64,000 nucleotides of DNA, taken from positions 6,882,001-6,946,000 of the forward strand of contig CM057130.1 of NCBI GenBank assembly GCA_029964075.1, read 5' to 3'. Positions 11,571 through 24,334 of this stretch are shown piece by piece. This DNA comes from Patiria pectinifera (Eukaryota; Echinodermata; Asteroidea; Valvatida; Asterinidae). The translations under genes and the position numbers were made by a program. The notes below the pieces were generated by a model. That model saw only the letters and a list, made by a program, of their open reading frames with translations, did not search any database and was not told the origin of the DNA. Within the stretch, counting starts at the first letter, position 1; each line of letters begins with the position of its first letter.

Positions 11571-12345
11571 CCTCTAATGTCATATATCTCATTTCTTGCA
11601 GGGTCTGTGGAGTGCAGTATGTAGGTGAGGCTAAGAATACGCTCAAGAAGCGTTTCTATGCCCACCGGTCAACGGTCAACACCAAAAAATTAGACACCCC
11701 TGTTGGTTATCACTTCAACCTGCCTAACCACTCCATTTCTGATATGATTTTGCAGGGCATTGAATCTCTTGGCCATCGCAAGGACTCAGTTCGCCTCAGC
11801 AGAGAGAAAGTGTGGATGAATCGTCTTCGAACTATTCAACCACATGGTCTCAACATCCAACTTGGAAATGATTAATCCTTTTCTTCCTCCATTGTCTTCT
11901 GTTACAGATAATCCATCTGGTCTTCCTTGTTTATGTTTACCCTTCTTCCCCCATCTTTCATCCCTTTCCACCTCAATACTGTCCCCCCCCCCCACATCAT
12001 CCCTTCACTCTCACACTCTTTTGTCCGTTCCCACTCCCTATGACCTTTGATCCTTCCCCTTTCTGGTCCCTCCCCTGTTTACACAAGACCCCTTGTGGTT
12101 TGCCATCTCCCTTTGTTTCTTTGTTCTCTCATCCACCCTCCCCTGCATCTTTCCACACCTTTCACACCTAATCCTCCTTTTGTGTTTCTTCTTTCAGCCC
12201 TGCATGTTTGTGTGCACCCCCATGTTAATGTATGTACCTCTGTCATTTCTGTTTTAGCCTCTGAAGAAGAACTTGCTAAGTTCGCAACGTCAGGCTATAT
12301 AAATCTTGAGTTTACCTTGAAAACATTAACTGACTTCAACTTTGT
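11571..12345 (+). mobile_element. 5'-truncated second copy of the Penelope-like element
   Basis: The segment matches 3543-4360 with few changes and joins BEL gag directly at its left end. The GIY-YIG coding part (11571-11875, VQYVGEAKNTLKKRFYAHRS) is open to the same stop as in copy 1. The 3' untranslated part contains a C-rich segment (11960-12040) absent from copy 1, and lacks another copy 1 segment (about 3990-4160). Truncation at the 5' end is common for target-primed retroelements, but duplication of a flanking block is equally possible. Confidence 0.8.
12258..12294 (+). ncRNA. Hammerhead-like hairpin, second copy
   Basis: The CTGAAGA box, the GAACTT/AAGTTC stem, the GCAA box and CGTC are identical to those at 4312-4348. 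Confidence 0.4.
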
Positions 12346-12404
12346 CATCTTTGGCTACAAATTGACAATCAACTTCAGTTTTGTAATCTTTAGCTCAGAA
12401 TTGA

Positions 12405-13740
12405 CAATCGCTGCCTTTGAATTGGCAATCAACTTCAGCAAGTAATCTTTGCCTTTGAATTCGCAATCAACTTCAGCAAGTAATCTTTGCCTTTGATCTG
12501 GCAATCAACTTCAGCAAGTAATCTATGCCTTAGAATTGGCAATCAACTTCAGCAAGTTATCTTTGCCTTTGAATTTGCAATCAACTTCAGTGTTTACCCA
12601 TCTTCCCCCATCTTTCATCCCTTTCCACCTCAATACTGTCCCCCCCCCCCACATCATCCCTTCACTCTCACACTCTTTCGTCCGTTCCCACTCCCTAAAT
12701 CTTGAGTTTACTTTGAAAACATTAACTGACTTCAACTTTGTCATCTTTGGCTACAAATTGACAATCAACTTCAGTTTTGTAATCTTTAGCTCAGAATTGA
12801 CAATCGTTGCCTTTGAATTGGCAATCAACTTCAGCAAGTAATCTTTGCCTTTGAATTGGCAATCAACTTCAGCAAGTAATCTTTGCCTTTGAATTGGCAA
12901 TCAACTTCAGCAAGTAATCTTTGCCTTTGATCTAGCAATCAACTTCAGCAAGTAATCTATGCCTTAGAATTGGCAATCAACTTCAGCAAGTAATCTTTGC
13001 CTTCGAATTGGCAATCAACTTCAACATGTAATCTTTGCCTTTGAATTGGCAATCAACTTCAGCTTTGTAACTTTAGAACAAAATAGCTTTAACACAGAAC
13101 ACGTTTAGCTCACAAAAAACAACTTCAGCTCACATATAACAACTTCAGCTCACATATAATCAACTCAGCAAGTAATCTTTGCCTTTGAATTCGCAATCAA
13201 CTTCTGCAAGTAATCTTTGCCTTAGAATTGGCAATCAACTTCAGCAAGTTATCTTTGTCTTTGAATTCGCAATCAACTTCAGCAAGTAATCTTTGCCTTT
13301 GATCTGGCAATCAACTTCAGCAAGTTAACTTTGCCTTTGAATTGGAAATCGACAAAAGCAAGTAATCTTTGCCTTAGAATTGGCAATCAACTTCAGCAAG
13401 TTATCTTTGCCTTTGATCTGGCAATCAATTTCAGCAAGTTATCTTTGCCTTTGAATTCGCAATCAACTTCAGCAAGTAATCTTGCCTTTGATCTGGCAAT
13501 CAACTTCAGCAAGTAATCTTTGCCTTAGAATTGGCAATCAACAATAGCAAGTAATCTTTGCCTTAGAATTGGCAATCGACAATAGCAAGTAATCTTTGCC
13601 TTAGAATTGGCAATCAACTTCAGCAAGTTATCTTTGCCTTTAAACTGACAATCAATTTCAGCAAGTAATCTTTGCCTTAGAATTGGCAATCAACTTCAAC
13701 ATGTAATCTTTGCCTTTGAATTGGCAATCAACTTCAGCTT
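12405..13740. repeat. 38-bp minisatellite, second array, interrupted
   Basis: The unit is the same as at 4435-5375. The array is broken by a re-inserted stretch at about 12591-12790. That stretch copies the Penelope 3' segment around 11929-12039 and then resumes at the TAAATCTTGAG boundary motif. A second interruption near 13075-13165 copies the start of block X (AGCTCACATATAACAACTTC repeats). This patchwork suggests repeated slippage or unequal exchange inside the array. Confidence 0.85.
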
Positions 13741-14738
13741 TGTAACTTTAGAACAAAATAGCTTTAACACAGAACAACTTCAGCTCACATATAACAACTT
13801 CAGCTCACATATAACAACTTCAGCTCACATGTAACAACTTTTATTTATATGATATTTAGGAGATGAAATGTTGGAGTGAATGTGGAATGAACTGAACACA
13901 CTAAGGAATGAAATGAGAAGACAGGGCAGGGTTAATGGGACAGACACACTGGACGAGCTGCACACAAACAGACCAGAAGGAACTTGATGTCTTGGATGGT
14001 GTCACGACACTCTTCATTTCTGAAAACAAAATAAGAAGAAAAAAATACATTTGTAAATGAAGTATCCATACAGTTAGGGTAACAACTAGTGTGTAACAAC
14101 CGCAATACAATTCTTCACAAAATTGCCTTTTGTCTTGCACAACATGCAGATGTAGCTTAGTACATGGGAAATAAATTGTCGAAACTCTATCTTTGAACTC
14201 GCTCCAGTCCTTTTTATTTGTCTCTACTTGTGTACACTTTACTTGATCCTTCATTCACTGGCTATAATTGCTTAACTGATGTGCGCGGCGATCTGAGTGG
14301 ATATGGCCAGGCAGTAAGCGGTTCACTGCAATAAATGACAAAACTCTAATGAATAACTAGCCAAAACGAAGGGATTTACCTGACCCTTGAACAATACACA
14401 TAACAATGCAGTGATTTCACGTACAAGTTCTTCCAAAATTATGACCCAAATATCCCACAGATTTAAACGATTAAACACTTCAAAATGCCCCCCAAATTAA
14501 CCCAAATATCTTCTTCAAAGTTTACAGTTAACGATTAATAACAATTGAAACAGAAATCATACCGATTGTGTAGAGTCCGGGGAAACCTAAGTCTTAATTT
14601 CTGGAATTACGTTCACAACGAATCAGTACATGTCGCGCTTGACCCTTGACCTACGCGCAAGCCTGCACATGTAAATAAAGGGCGCCCCCAATATAAATCA
14701 TGAATGAAATTTGATGTAACTGGTAAGACAACGTTACA
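13740..14738 (-). repeat. Block X, copy 2
   Basis: This block is nearly identical to 5376-6339, with extra copies of an AACTTCAGCTCACATATAAC unit at its left end. The minus-strand donor, acceptor and AATAAA are conserved. It ends at ACGTTACA (14738), after which the two copies diverge. If X is a BEL LTR, this is the outer end of the right-hand copy. Confidence 0.6.
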
Positions 14739-16485
14739 TGCAGATTTGTGTAATACTCAAGATTTTAAAAGACACATGATCAACTAGAATCACGAGACAT
14801 TTGCCTTTTTCAAGTGACATAACTACATTATGTACAGACACACTCTTGGGGGGGAGGGTGATGTGGGCTTCAGGAGTATGTACATTTTTGAAAAGGAGGG
14901 GAAAGAACTGAAGACAAATCATATATGTATTGTTCAAGCAAGGTCAAGCAGGTTGAAAAATTCATACAGCATACACATCTGAATCCGTACGCGATCATGC
15001 CACACTTTACACAACATACAGGATCTTCAGACTTTTGGCATCATGCTAAAGGAGCTTAGATTGTAAATACTTTATTGTATTTGTAAAGGGCACTTTTATT
15101 TTGTTTAGAGTCAATCCTTAATTTGTGAAAAATACCATTGCAGTAGTAACAGTTTAGTTGTCATCCTATTTCTAAATGTTGAACGTCAATAAGCATAAGG
15201 GTCTGACGTCTGACAAATGATGTACCAAAGAATTTAATACACCACTTTCTAAATTGATCATCTAATGCAACACATCATATATGTATAAATTGACCACAGC
15301 AACCCACAAAATTAATAATTAACATAGACTGCTTTAACAATACTGCCTACTTTGTAGTCACCTTATACTCTTTGGGGCATTTCAATACAGTTGTATGCCG
15401 CTGTAACCATATTGAGTCAACTGAAATGCCACAAAAGACAAGGGCCTACCAAGTAACCACATTCCTCAAAGATAACACAATACGATCAAACCATCTGGAG
15501 AAAAGATGTTCAACAAAATCACTTCCATGAAATTTCAATTAATAAATTTTCACTGACTACATCATCCAATTCAAAATAGATCATGTCAGTTCATAGCAAA
15601 CATGCATGCAACATGGAGGTAGGAAACATAGATCATTATGCAGGAAATGTAAGTCAGTCAGTTCATCCAAAAGATTGCACTAACAACAGCCATGACAGCC
15701 TCAGGTCATATACTCCGAACAATTTCACTTTTATAGCTCCATGCTTACACTAGTACTCCGATTTCTTTTCATTCACTATTTTTTGACCTATAAAACACCA
15801 CTCTGTGAGTCTGTGAGTTTGTGTATATCTTCCAATAAAAAGATGTTAACACAAAGATCCCATCAATCATATTCATGTCGTCAACTATTTGTGAAACACA
15901 TGCCCCCCATATCATCCCAGTATAGTTAACAACACGTAAAAAGTGGAGTATTTGAGCCACATTAATATGGGGTACACCCGTCCTGGGCCACGATACACCA
16001 TGGATACACCTAGACCCAGCCGGTACGTGGCTTGTATACATATCCACGTGATACACCATGCAGCTCTGCATACATTATCTACGTGACCATGGTGACGTGA
16101 CCAAATCGTCATCAGTCGTCAAAAAATCACCAATTATACAATTAGGCCTAACACTTCATCTGAAACGTTTACATAACAAAACAGTATTCATTATCCAACA
16201 GACATTTACAAATACAAGCTAAACAAAACAATCTGCTAACATCACTACATTTTCCGCTAACAAAACTGCTCGTATATCGCAGGTCGTACCTGGAAAGCTG
16301 ATATATGGTTCTGGGTACTATACTTTATACAGTACATGCACTAGGTTTGCTCGTAGCAAAGATCCTAGAGCGCGTTCGTAGACATGTTTAGTCCGTATGA
16401 AATTCTGAGGCACCATACTAACACAAATAAGAGGGCGCTCTACTAGTTGTCCTTAAAACCACTGTGAATTAATTACACCATGCCA
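14739..16485. other. No recognisable feature
   Basis: This is AT-rich sequence without a convincing long frame, tRNA or repeat. A 100-codon minus frame at 15769-16071 has no recognisable domain and I do not call it. Short ACGTG-containing inverted motifs cluster at 15960-16100. Confidence 0.5.
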
Positions 16486-16487
16486 TA

Positions 16488-16787
16488 GACCCGTGAACGT
16501 GGCGGTATAACGTATACACCGCCACGCATACATCTCTCATTGAACAGCTTTCGATCGGCCAGCATCGCCGGGAATACAATTTTCGTTTGGGTCCCGAAAT
16601 TTCTTTGGAATGACCGATCCTACACAGCTCAAAGTTTGCGGATAAGGTTTTGTGTAAGTTCTGGTCATAAAAGTTCTCGTTAAATTGCGGGACTCAAACG
16701 GAAATTCTATTCCCGCCGATGTTTGCCGATCGAAAGCTGTTCAATGAGATGAACGCGTGGCGGTGTATACCGCCACGTTCACGGGTC
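16488..16787. mobile_element. 300-bp foldback MITE with TA target duplication
   Basis: The ends are GACCCGTGAACGTGGCGGT and its reverse complement, flanked by TA on both sides (16486-16487 and 16788-16789). The similarity continues inward over most of the length (CAGCTTTCGATCGG on the left, CCGATCGAAAGCTG on the right), so the whole element can fold as one hairpin. No protein is encoded. The TA duplication suggests mobilisation by a Tc1/mariner-type transposase, which is inference. Confidence 0.85.
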
Positions 16788-16799
16788 TATAACCATGTC

Positions 16800-19700
16800 A
16801 TAGAGCAAGAGATGATCATACTCAGCATTAAGGAAAGCAAAATTGTATTTGTATTCTCTTTCATTTGATTGAAAATATTCCCAAGAGTCAGAATATCAAG
16901 TAATATTTTATAAAAATGTTCAGTTTAAAGGCAAATCACATATTTGAAGGTGCAGTTTTTCTGCAGTGGGATTTTTAGCCCATTGACTTTGTACACGTTT
17001 TCAAGCCACCATTTTTACAACTTGGCGATCTGGAATCGTCATCAAAGTTACAGCCAAGGAAGACCCTCATACAAAAATTATGCAAAGACTATGACGTCAT
17101 TGACGGTCATGATGACGTCACACCTAATTTTTTTATTGATTTTTGAAAATTTACGTGCATATTTTGAAAACCTATATCTACAGAACTGTAAGCCCGATTG
17201 GGTTGAAACTTGGTATGTGGCTAGACTGGGATGTGTTGTAGGTGACGTTATGATGACATCATCCTGAGACTTTATATGAATATTTGAATTTGTTGACCTT
17301 TTAGCCATATCTCACGAACGCAACATGCAAATTTCAAAATTCTTTTTGTATTAGGTCTGTTAGGTAATAGGTATTAGTACAACATTTTGAAAAATGTGTG
17401 ACGTCATCGTGACGTCATCAAATTGCGATTTTTCAAAAAATATATAAGGAAAGGTTCGATTGTCATGAAACTTGGTGGGTAGGTAGTTAATCGTACCAGT
17501 ATGCAAAGTTGGAAGTGACGTCACGATGACGTCATCGCTTTTAAACTTTTTTTTAAAAATATTTTTAATTATATTCTGCTTCCAAAAATTGCACACTTTT
17601 TTCATCGGATTGACATTAAACTTGGTTCAAACCAAGACCACAATGACAAGACACGCTAAAACCGGAAGTGGCTTATTATTTAAAAGTGGTAATAGATGTG
17701 AACCCTTTTTCCTTTGAAAATTGCTGAAAAATCAAGCATGGCAGTTTTTATATTTGTTTTTACTTTAATTGTCGATTGAGGGGTAGGTCTAAAACATTTG
17801 AAAGCTTCGAGGCAATAACTCGAACATGGCCTGCGCACGCTTAAAACTTCAGGTTGACAATCACAGGACGTCCAAAATGTACATGTACATGCACGTACGT
17901 TGTACATACGCACAAACATCGTATGTCAGTCAGCCGGCAGAGCTAGCGCACGTGTTGCTGAGGTCAAATCCTGACCACAGTGACCGTTTTAGCCGATTTT
18001 CGGCTAACTTTGACAAAACATGCACAGGACGTCCACAATGTACATGTACATGCACGTACGTTGTACATACGCACATACATCGTATGGGTCTTGTCACACT
18101 TCTGCGTATCCTAATTCCTCATGAGTTGCGCATTGACTTTTATTCATACGCAGTCGTACGCACAATACGCACCTCATATGCATCTCTATCGTTTTATGTA
18201 AGTTTTATGTACGCAGGCATACAAATGGTACGGCCCAGTACGCTGGATAGTTTTGGGCATGCAGGTCATAAGTTATAAATACGCAGCGCATCGGTCCCGC
18301 ATTGGTCGAGCGCGGTACGAGTACGCTATGTGTTCGTGAGGGATAAGCCGTTCATACGCGGCAATACGCTGACCTCCTATATTGGACGTATACATAGCGA
18401 CATATTGCACGAATTAGTACCGCTCGTCCTGCGAGTGGGCAGCGCATTGTACTTATTCGTAACTTATGAGAAACGCACAGATGGCGAACTTGCGCACTGC
18501 ATTCGCAACTCATACGCATCTCATACGCAGTGGATGCGCTGAATTTGTTACTTGTTCGCTAGATGTGCGTCGCACATATGTCAAAGTAATCAAAAAATTT
18601 CAACGTTTTTGATCGTACGGCTGCGTATTGAAAATTGTTGATAAGGAACTCATAAGGAATTGGGATACGCAAAAGTGTGACAGGGGCTTATGTCAGTAAG
18701 CCCGCAGGGCACGTGTTGCTGAGGTCAAATCCTGACCACAGTGACCGTTTTTTGACAGACTTTATGTTCATGCATAGTCAGAGACGTATTATTGATTTAA
18801 AAAAATCATAATGCGGAAAAGCCCTATGTTCTGTTGCAAACAGACATAGATCTCTAGTTTTTTTTTCTTTTTCCACTTTTCCCCATAGGTTTTGTACACG
18901 TTTTTATTCTACAAGCCACTTTGGCAATTATTTTAAATCCGATCAACTTTAAACTCAGCATAGTTATTAACGATAATCTGAGGATGTATGCCGAAACTTT
19001 TCGTCATGCTGACGTCATCACGTGATTTATTATAGAACTTTGAATATTTAATTTTTCCCATAGACTTTGTACACAGAAATTTTAAAAAATGTCGATTTTT
19101 AGAGGGCATTTGCAACTCTTTGCCAGTTATTCATTTACACCAATCTTTGTCCAAGCAAAGACTCTAATTCAAACAACATTGTGTAATGATGACGTCATGA
19201 TGACGTCATCCGGTGTTTATTTATAGGCAATTAAATTGTCACACTTTTAATGTTTAAAAATGTATAAGAAATCAACCGTACGCGTCCGCAGCATTGTGTT
19301 GCCGGCAAGTGGTAGAGAAGGTTGAGGTCTTTATTTCATTCAGTGTGCGTGAAATCACGTGACCCTTGCTTCCGGTCGAAAAAGGCCCAAACCGGAAGTG
19401 GCTTATTATTTGAAAGTGGTAATAGATATGAACTTGCTTTCAACGGTGTTAGTCTCTTGGCTGATAGTATTCTTCAAATCATCTACCGTTGACGTCATGC
19501 AATCTTCGAGCGCTCTCTAGCGACAGGTTGAAAATTTTCAAAAATGTATTTTGAATAGATGTCTGTAGCGAAGTTTGTCGGAATCGCCTAAATATTGGTG
19601 TATATGATGACCTTTACCCACTTAAGACGTGTGCGAAGTTTAGGATGTATGACGTCATCAGACCGGAAGTTATAATGAAAAGACCCTTTTTCATTAGAAA

Positions 19701-21780
19701 ATTCCTGAAAAATCAATCCGTACAGATATAATCTTGAATTGCCCATTAAATGATACTAAGCGTAAACATTTGCCTCAACAATGCCAAGTTCCCAGCTTGT
19801 CAAATTTGTATACACAGTTGACGCGACGTCGGCAAAAAATACCCTTGCCCAAGTTGCGGTAGAGAGCTTTAAACCATGCACAGGACTTCCATAATGTGTA
19901 TAGCACGTACACGTGGCTTTGAAACGTCGTTCAATGTACATTACGTCCCTTCATTCTTGCCAAAAGAGGGCAGTACATAACTTTAACGGTTGTACGGGCG
20001 CGCAGGCTAGGTTGTGCCAGGCAGCGTAACGAGCGGCACAGAGCCTCATCTAATTAACACTTTTACGGGATCAAAAGGATAGCGCGTTACAAAAAAAATA
20101 TAACGGCACACCGTAAAGTGAATGGCCCCCCATTCGCCAATCAGAAACTTTAACGGTTGTACGGGTGCACAGGCTATGCAAGGGAACGTAACGAGCGGCA
20201 CAGAGCCTGATCTGAACACTAGTACGGGATCAAGATAAGGACAGCTGCGCGTCACCAAAAAAATATAACGGCACACCGTATAAAGTGAATGGCGCCCCCA
20301 TTTGCCAATCAGTAGACTTGTCTCAGTGATTTTTGTTCTGCTTTAGGGGAAGTTGGACACTTATGCAATTTCAATAAAAATATCACACGTTTTTATTCTA
20401 CAAGCCACTTTGGGAACTATTTTAAATCCGATCAACTTTAAACTCAGCATAGTCATTAACCATCATCTGAAGATGTATGCCAAAACTTTTCGCCATCGTG
20501 TCGTCATCAGGGGTCACGTGACATCTATTTATAGATTCAATTTTTACAGTCTTATAACTATAGAAACTATTTGACCGATTGATCTCAAATTTAGTAGGTA
20601 TACAGACAGGATGTGTTATAGATGAAAATTGATATGTCAAAGTCATATGACCTTCACTTCCAGTTTTACTGAAGTGGTAATTTTAGACCCTTATATCATA
20701 TTTCATGAATTATTAATCTGATCAGGTTGAAACTTAATATTAATACAACATTAATACAAAGCTATATAGACAGATAATTATATTGAATCATTATTACTGT
20801 GCAAATAATTATTGTTATGCTTTGACGTCATGAATATTTAAAAGGTTGTACCGGAAGTGCAATCTTTAAAAGTAATAATTTCAATTTATTAATTTCATTT
20901 TTTGTTAATCATTAGACCATTTTGTTTACGGTTCAATAGAGAATCAAAACTGGGAACAGCTCTGTGGTTGTTCATAACCACAACCTCTAGTCTCTTTTTT
21001 TTCTTCCACTTTTTTCCCCCATAGGATAACACGTGTTTTCGTTCTACAAGGCACTTTTGGACTTTTTTCAAATCCGATCGACTTCAAACCTGGCACACAC
21101 TTAGACCACCATCTGAAGATGTATGCCGAATCATGAGGTCATCTTGACGTCATCACGTGTCTCGTGACGTCATCCTAAAAGAGCATACTTTAAGGCCCTA
21201 TATCTACAGAACCGGAAGTCCGATTTGGTTCAAACTTGCTATGCAAGTATTCCGGGACGTGTTATAGACGAAAATTGCAGTGACTTCATGATGACGTCAT
21301 CGTGTGATTTTATATAAATTATTCATTTTTTGGACCTTTTACTCATATCTCATAAACGGAATGTCGTAAATTCCAAATTCTTTTTGTAACAGGTTTGTTA
21401 GGTCATAGATAGATGCCCACAATTTCGTAAAATGTGTGACGTCATGATGACGTCATCAAAAACGTGATTTTTTGATTCACATATAAGGGTATGTCCGATC
21501 GTTATGAAACTTGGTGGGTAGGTAGGTATAGATAACAGCATCCAAAATATGAAGTGACGTCATCATGACGTCATCATCTAATTTTTTTATGAATTTTTCA
21601 ATTTTTTTTATTTTCCTCAAATTTTTCAAAAATCATATAAAATACAGTCCGATAGACTTCAAACCTGGCCCACACTTATACAGCCATCTGAAGATGTATG
21701 CCGAATCATGATGTCATCATGACGTCATCATGTGTCACATGTGCGTGGTCGCACTATAAAATTTAATGCCATTTAATGGC
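16800..21780 (-). repeat. TGACGTCA-rich module block, inverted orientation
   Basis: The block consists of the same module family as 35.6-64 kb but on the opposite strand. For example, 16855-16990 and 17560-17600 are reverse-complement relatives of about 42230-42370 and 41590-41640. Reversed module starts (CTAG) lie at 18854-18857 and 20987-20990, followed rightward by T-rich tracts that correspond to the A-rich module ends. Paired CRE-like sites are frequent, for example at 21437-21455. Short frames here are unsupported. The stretch 18060-18550 is rich in TACGCA-like words without clear structure. Confidence 0.75.
19978..20312. repeat. Tandem duplication of a 167-bp unit
   Basis: Two copies (19978-20144 and 20145-20312) share CTTTAACGGTTGTACGGG, AACGAGCGGCACAGAGCCT and AATATAACGGCACACCGTA. 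They differ by small substitutions and indels. No coding potential is visible. Confidence 0.75.
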
Positions 21781-21828
21781 ATAACGTGTACGTGGTTTTT
21801 GGGTGTGGCACCCAAAAATAGATTAGCA

Positions 21829-21950
21829 AATTGAATTGATAGTTTTCTAGTATTGCATTAGTGATGAGCTTTCCAATGAGATATGGCACGAAAAAAAATC
21901 GGCCGACAATAAGAAACCAATTAATAAATTTCGAATTATTCGAATTAGGG
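21829..21950. repeat. Short dispersed repeat, copy 1
   Basis: Shares AATTGAATTGATA, ATGAGCTTTC and CACGAAAAAAA..TCGGCC with 31222-31350 in the same orientation. The two copies lie on either side of the gypsy insertion. The type of element is unknown. Confidence 0.6.
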
Positions 21951-22751
21951 GCCAGCAGGACCTAATTACGCATGCGCCAGTACAGTTTATGAATAATAAT
22001 AAACACCAAACATTCCAAGTGTGTGTGATCTGCGTGCAGACGTTACTGTGCATAATGTGCACGTGTAAGCACGTATATACCAACCTAAAAATAAGCAAAC
22101 CAAATCTGGATTGACATGAAAAATATAGGCCTAAACATATGAAAATAAACGGAAATATGACATGGTTTGTTATTCAACATAATTGAAAAGAATTGACAAA
22201 GCTGAATATAAATAAGAAATAATCAAACACCATTATCAAAGGTTAGAAAAAACATTAAACTTTAATGAAAAGTAAAACTAAGTTGAAAACAACAAAACCT
22301 AAACAGAAGTTTAAGGTCGAATTAATGTCGACCGTAAAAGCTTTTAAATATTAACTACAAGCATCATAGCATACAGTCAGCTCGCAAGCTATTAAAACAC
22401 AATCGAACTGGGTTAACAAGATGGTATATGAAGAAAATTAAAAAAAAGTGTCTAAAATATGACACTGACACAGATGATGAAGGAAAACTACATCGTAAAA
22501 AAGTCATGTACAGCAATTTATGAAATTGATTGCACCATAACGAATCATGCATTCGAAAGAATATATTGTTGATTAACAAAGGACTGGCTACTTGCTTTTC
22601 TCAATAGGATATCGAGTTGATGCGCATGTGAATATATTGCTTGGCCTTCATCAAGATCTTTATTGAGATGTATTACAACATGTGGCATGGAAAGACTAGG
22701 ATACGAGCCAATACGGCGAATTATGTATTTGACGGTTATGAAAGATTGAAC
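21951..22751. other. AT-rich sequence, no feature seen
   Basis: No convincing coding region, repeat or RNA gene is visible before the gypsy target duplication. Confidence 0.5.
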
Positions 22752-22756
22752 GTAGT

Positions 22757-22994
22757 CTTATGATGCTTGTGATGTAACGAATGAGGGATTTATAAGAACA
22801 GACTTTGGAAAACTCAAATCCAAACACAGGAAACTTAAACTCTGCTTCCAAATAATTTAATATGACTACAGAAAATGATACAGAAAGTCATGACGGAGCC
22901 AACGCCCTGAAGCCAACTGCAACGAACAATGAATAAGGGCGTGCTTATATAGCCACACAAGATTAGGAGGGTATTACATAAGAGCGCCACAACA
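22757..22994 (-). repeat. Ty3/gypsy 3' LTR
   Basis: On the minus strand it starts TGTTGTGGCGCTC after a purine-rich tract and ends ATAAG at the GTAGT duplication. It aligns along its length with 30677-30975 but lacks the extra ATAAGAGCGCCACGTCTGGT units of that copy. Confidence 0.85.
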
Positions 22995-23680
22995 TACGCC
23001 ACCCCTAACTGAATTGGCTCCCGACAATTTAATTACAAAATATAAACAAAATTCGAGCTATTCAAAATTACATTATTATTATTTTTTTTTTTTAAGTTAT
23101 AATATCAGCTAATTTATTCCATACTGGGTCGATCGTTGCGGGTCGTAAATGGTGTTCATAGTCGTCTCCATTAACCGCGTAGGACCTCCACACCTTCTCC
23201 CATCTCGTCATTCATCACATCACACACAGTCACTCATCAGGCTGGCCAGCACGCAGGTTCCTCACGTGGGGTCCGACATCCTCAACGATCCCATCCAGGG
23301 CGCCACTGGAAGCTGAATTATCACTTAAACATCGTAAACTAAATTTAATTCATAATTTATTTATTTCATAAAGCCGACTTTTATTTGCTACAGCTTTTAC
23401 TCTTTTACACAACTTAACACTTCTTTTTGTTCAAGAGTAAAATACAATAATTATAGTGACATCAGCAGTAAGTTTCATAAATTAATTTGATTCTTCTAAT
23501 AATCAAAATGGCATAAAAATGAGAAAGTCGATCACAAAATCAAGACAACAATATCAAGGCCACAACATATGCAATCAAAACAATTACAATGCTAATTGAT
23601 TACACAATTATATATTTTAATCTCTCTTTTTTTCTCTCTTTTTTCTCTTTTTTTTATTTTATTTTTTTTATATTTTTTTT
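22995..23680 (-). other. Ty3/gypsy 3' untranslated region
   Basis: The stretch lies between the chromodomain stop and the 3' LTR. It is AT-rich, with long T tracts at 23625-23680. The end beside the LTR carries the candidate polypurine tract (minus strand GTTAGGGGTGGCG). Confidence 0.6.
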
Positions 23681-24330
23681 TTACATTTTACCTGAAATCT
23701 TCACTGGATGTGTTTTAAGGAACTCTAATGCCGCAGCATTAAAATTTGTTTCGGGTTCCCAAGTATTTTTTGAGTGAGGAAAACCTTTCCACTTGATCAG
23801 GTACACAAGTCGCTTATTTTTATACCTGCCTCTGATTATGCGCTCAATTTCATATTCTTTGGGTTTCTCTGAAATCTGCGGTAATCCTGGAACAAAGGGA
23901 ATTCCATAAGATTCCGACTCACTGGATTGATGTACTGCCGTGAGAGGATGGAAAATGTTTTGTGGGCAGTCATCTTCTTGCAAATCTAGTATTGATGTAT
24001 TCTGTTTTGGATCAAATGGAACAGAATCATTACTTGGGCGAACATATCTGTTATATGCAAATTTCATTCGGTTCACGTGCACAGGGGAAGACAGTAATTT
24101 ATTATTTTCAAGATTTCTAACTCGAAAATTAACTGGAGATGTCTGTTCTACTAAGAGATACGGTCCAGCCCAAAACTTCATAAGTTTACGGGATAGTCCT
24201 TTTTGGAATGCAGGAATATAAATCCAAACTGTGTCTCCAACTTGATATGGTACCTTTTGTGTTTTTTCATCAAAACGCTCTTTCATTTTGGCTTGATTGA
24301 GCTCTGCATGACGCTTGGATACATGTCGAG
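23681..24330 (-). pseudogene. Ty3/gypsy integrase C-terminus with chromodomain
   Basis: The frame opens near 24330, after a frameshift from the integrase core, and runs 201 residues from the first ATG. Residues 1-90 are the integrase C-terminal region with YQVGDTVWIY, KFWAGPYLL and VHVNRMK. Residues 145-195 form a chromodomain with YEIERII, LVYLIKWKGF and the WEPETNF signature. In chromoviruses this module targets integration to marked chromatin. The domain itself looks intact. Confidence 0.85.
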
Positions 24331-24334
24331 AAAC

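Noticed and set aside
12047-12445. A 132-codon frame through the Penelope 3' region
   Set aside because: It crosses the untranslated region, the hammerhead-like hairpin and the minisatellite, and is not preserved in copy 1.
17826-18278. A 150-codon plus-strand frame
   Set aside because: It lies in module repeats, has no recognisable domain, and its homologues elsewhere are broken or on the other strand.
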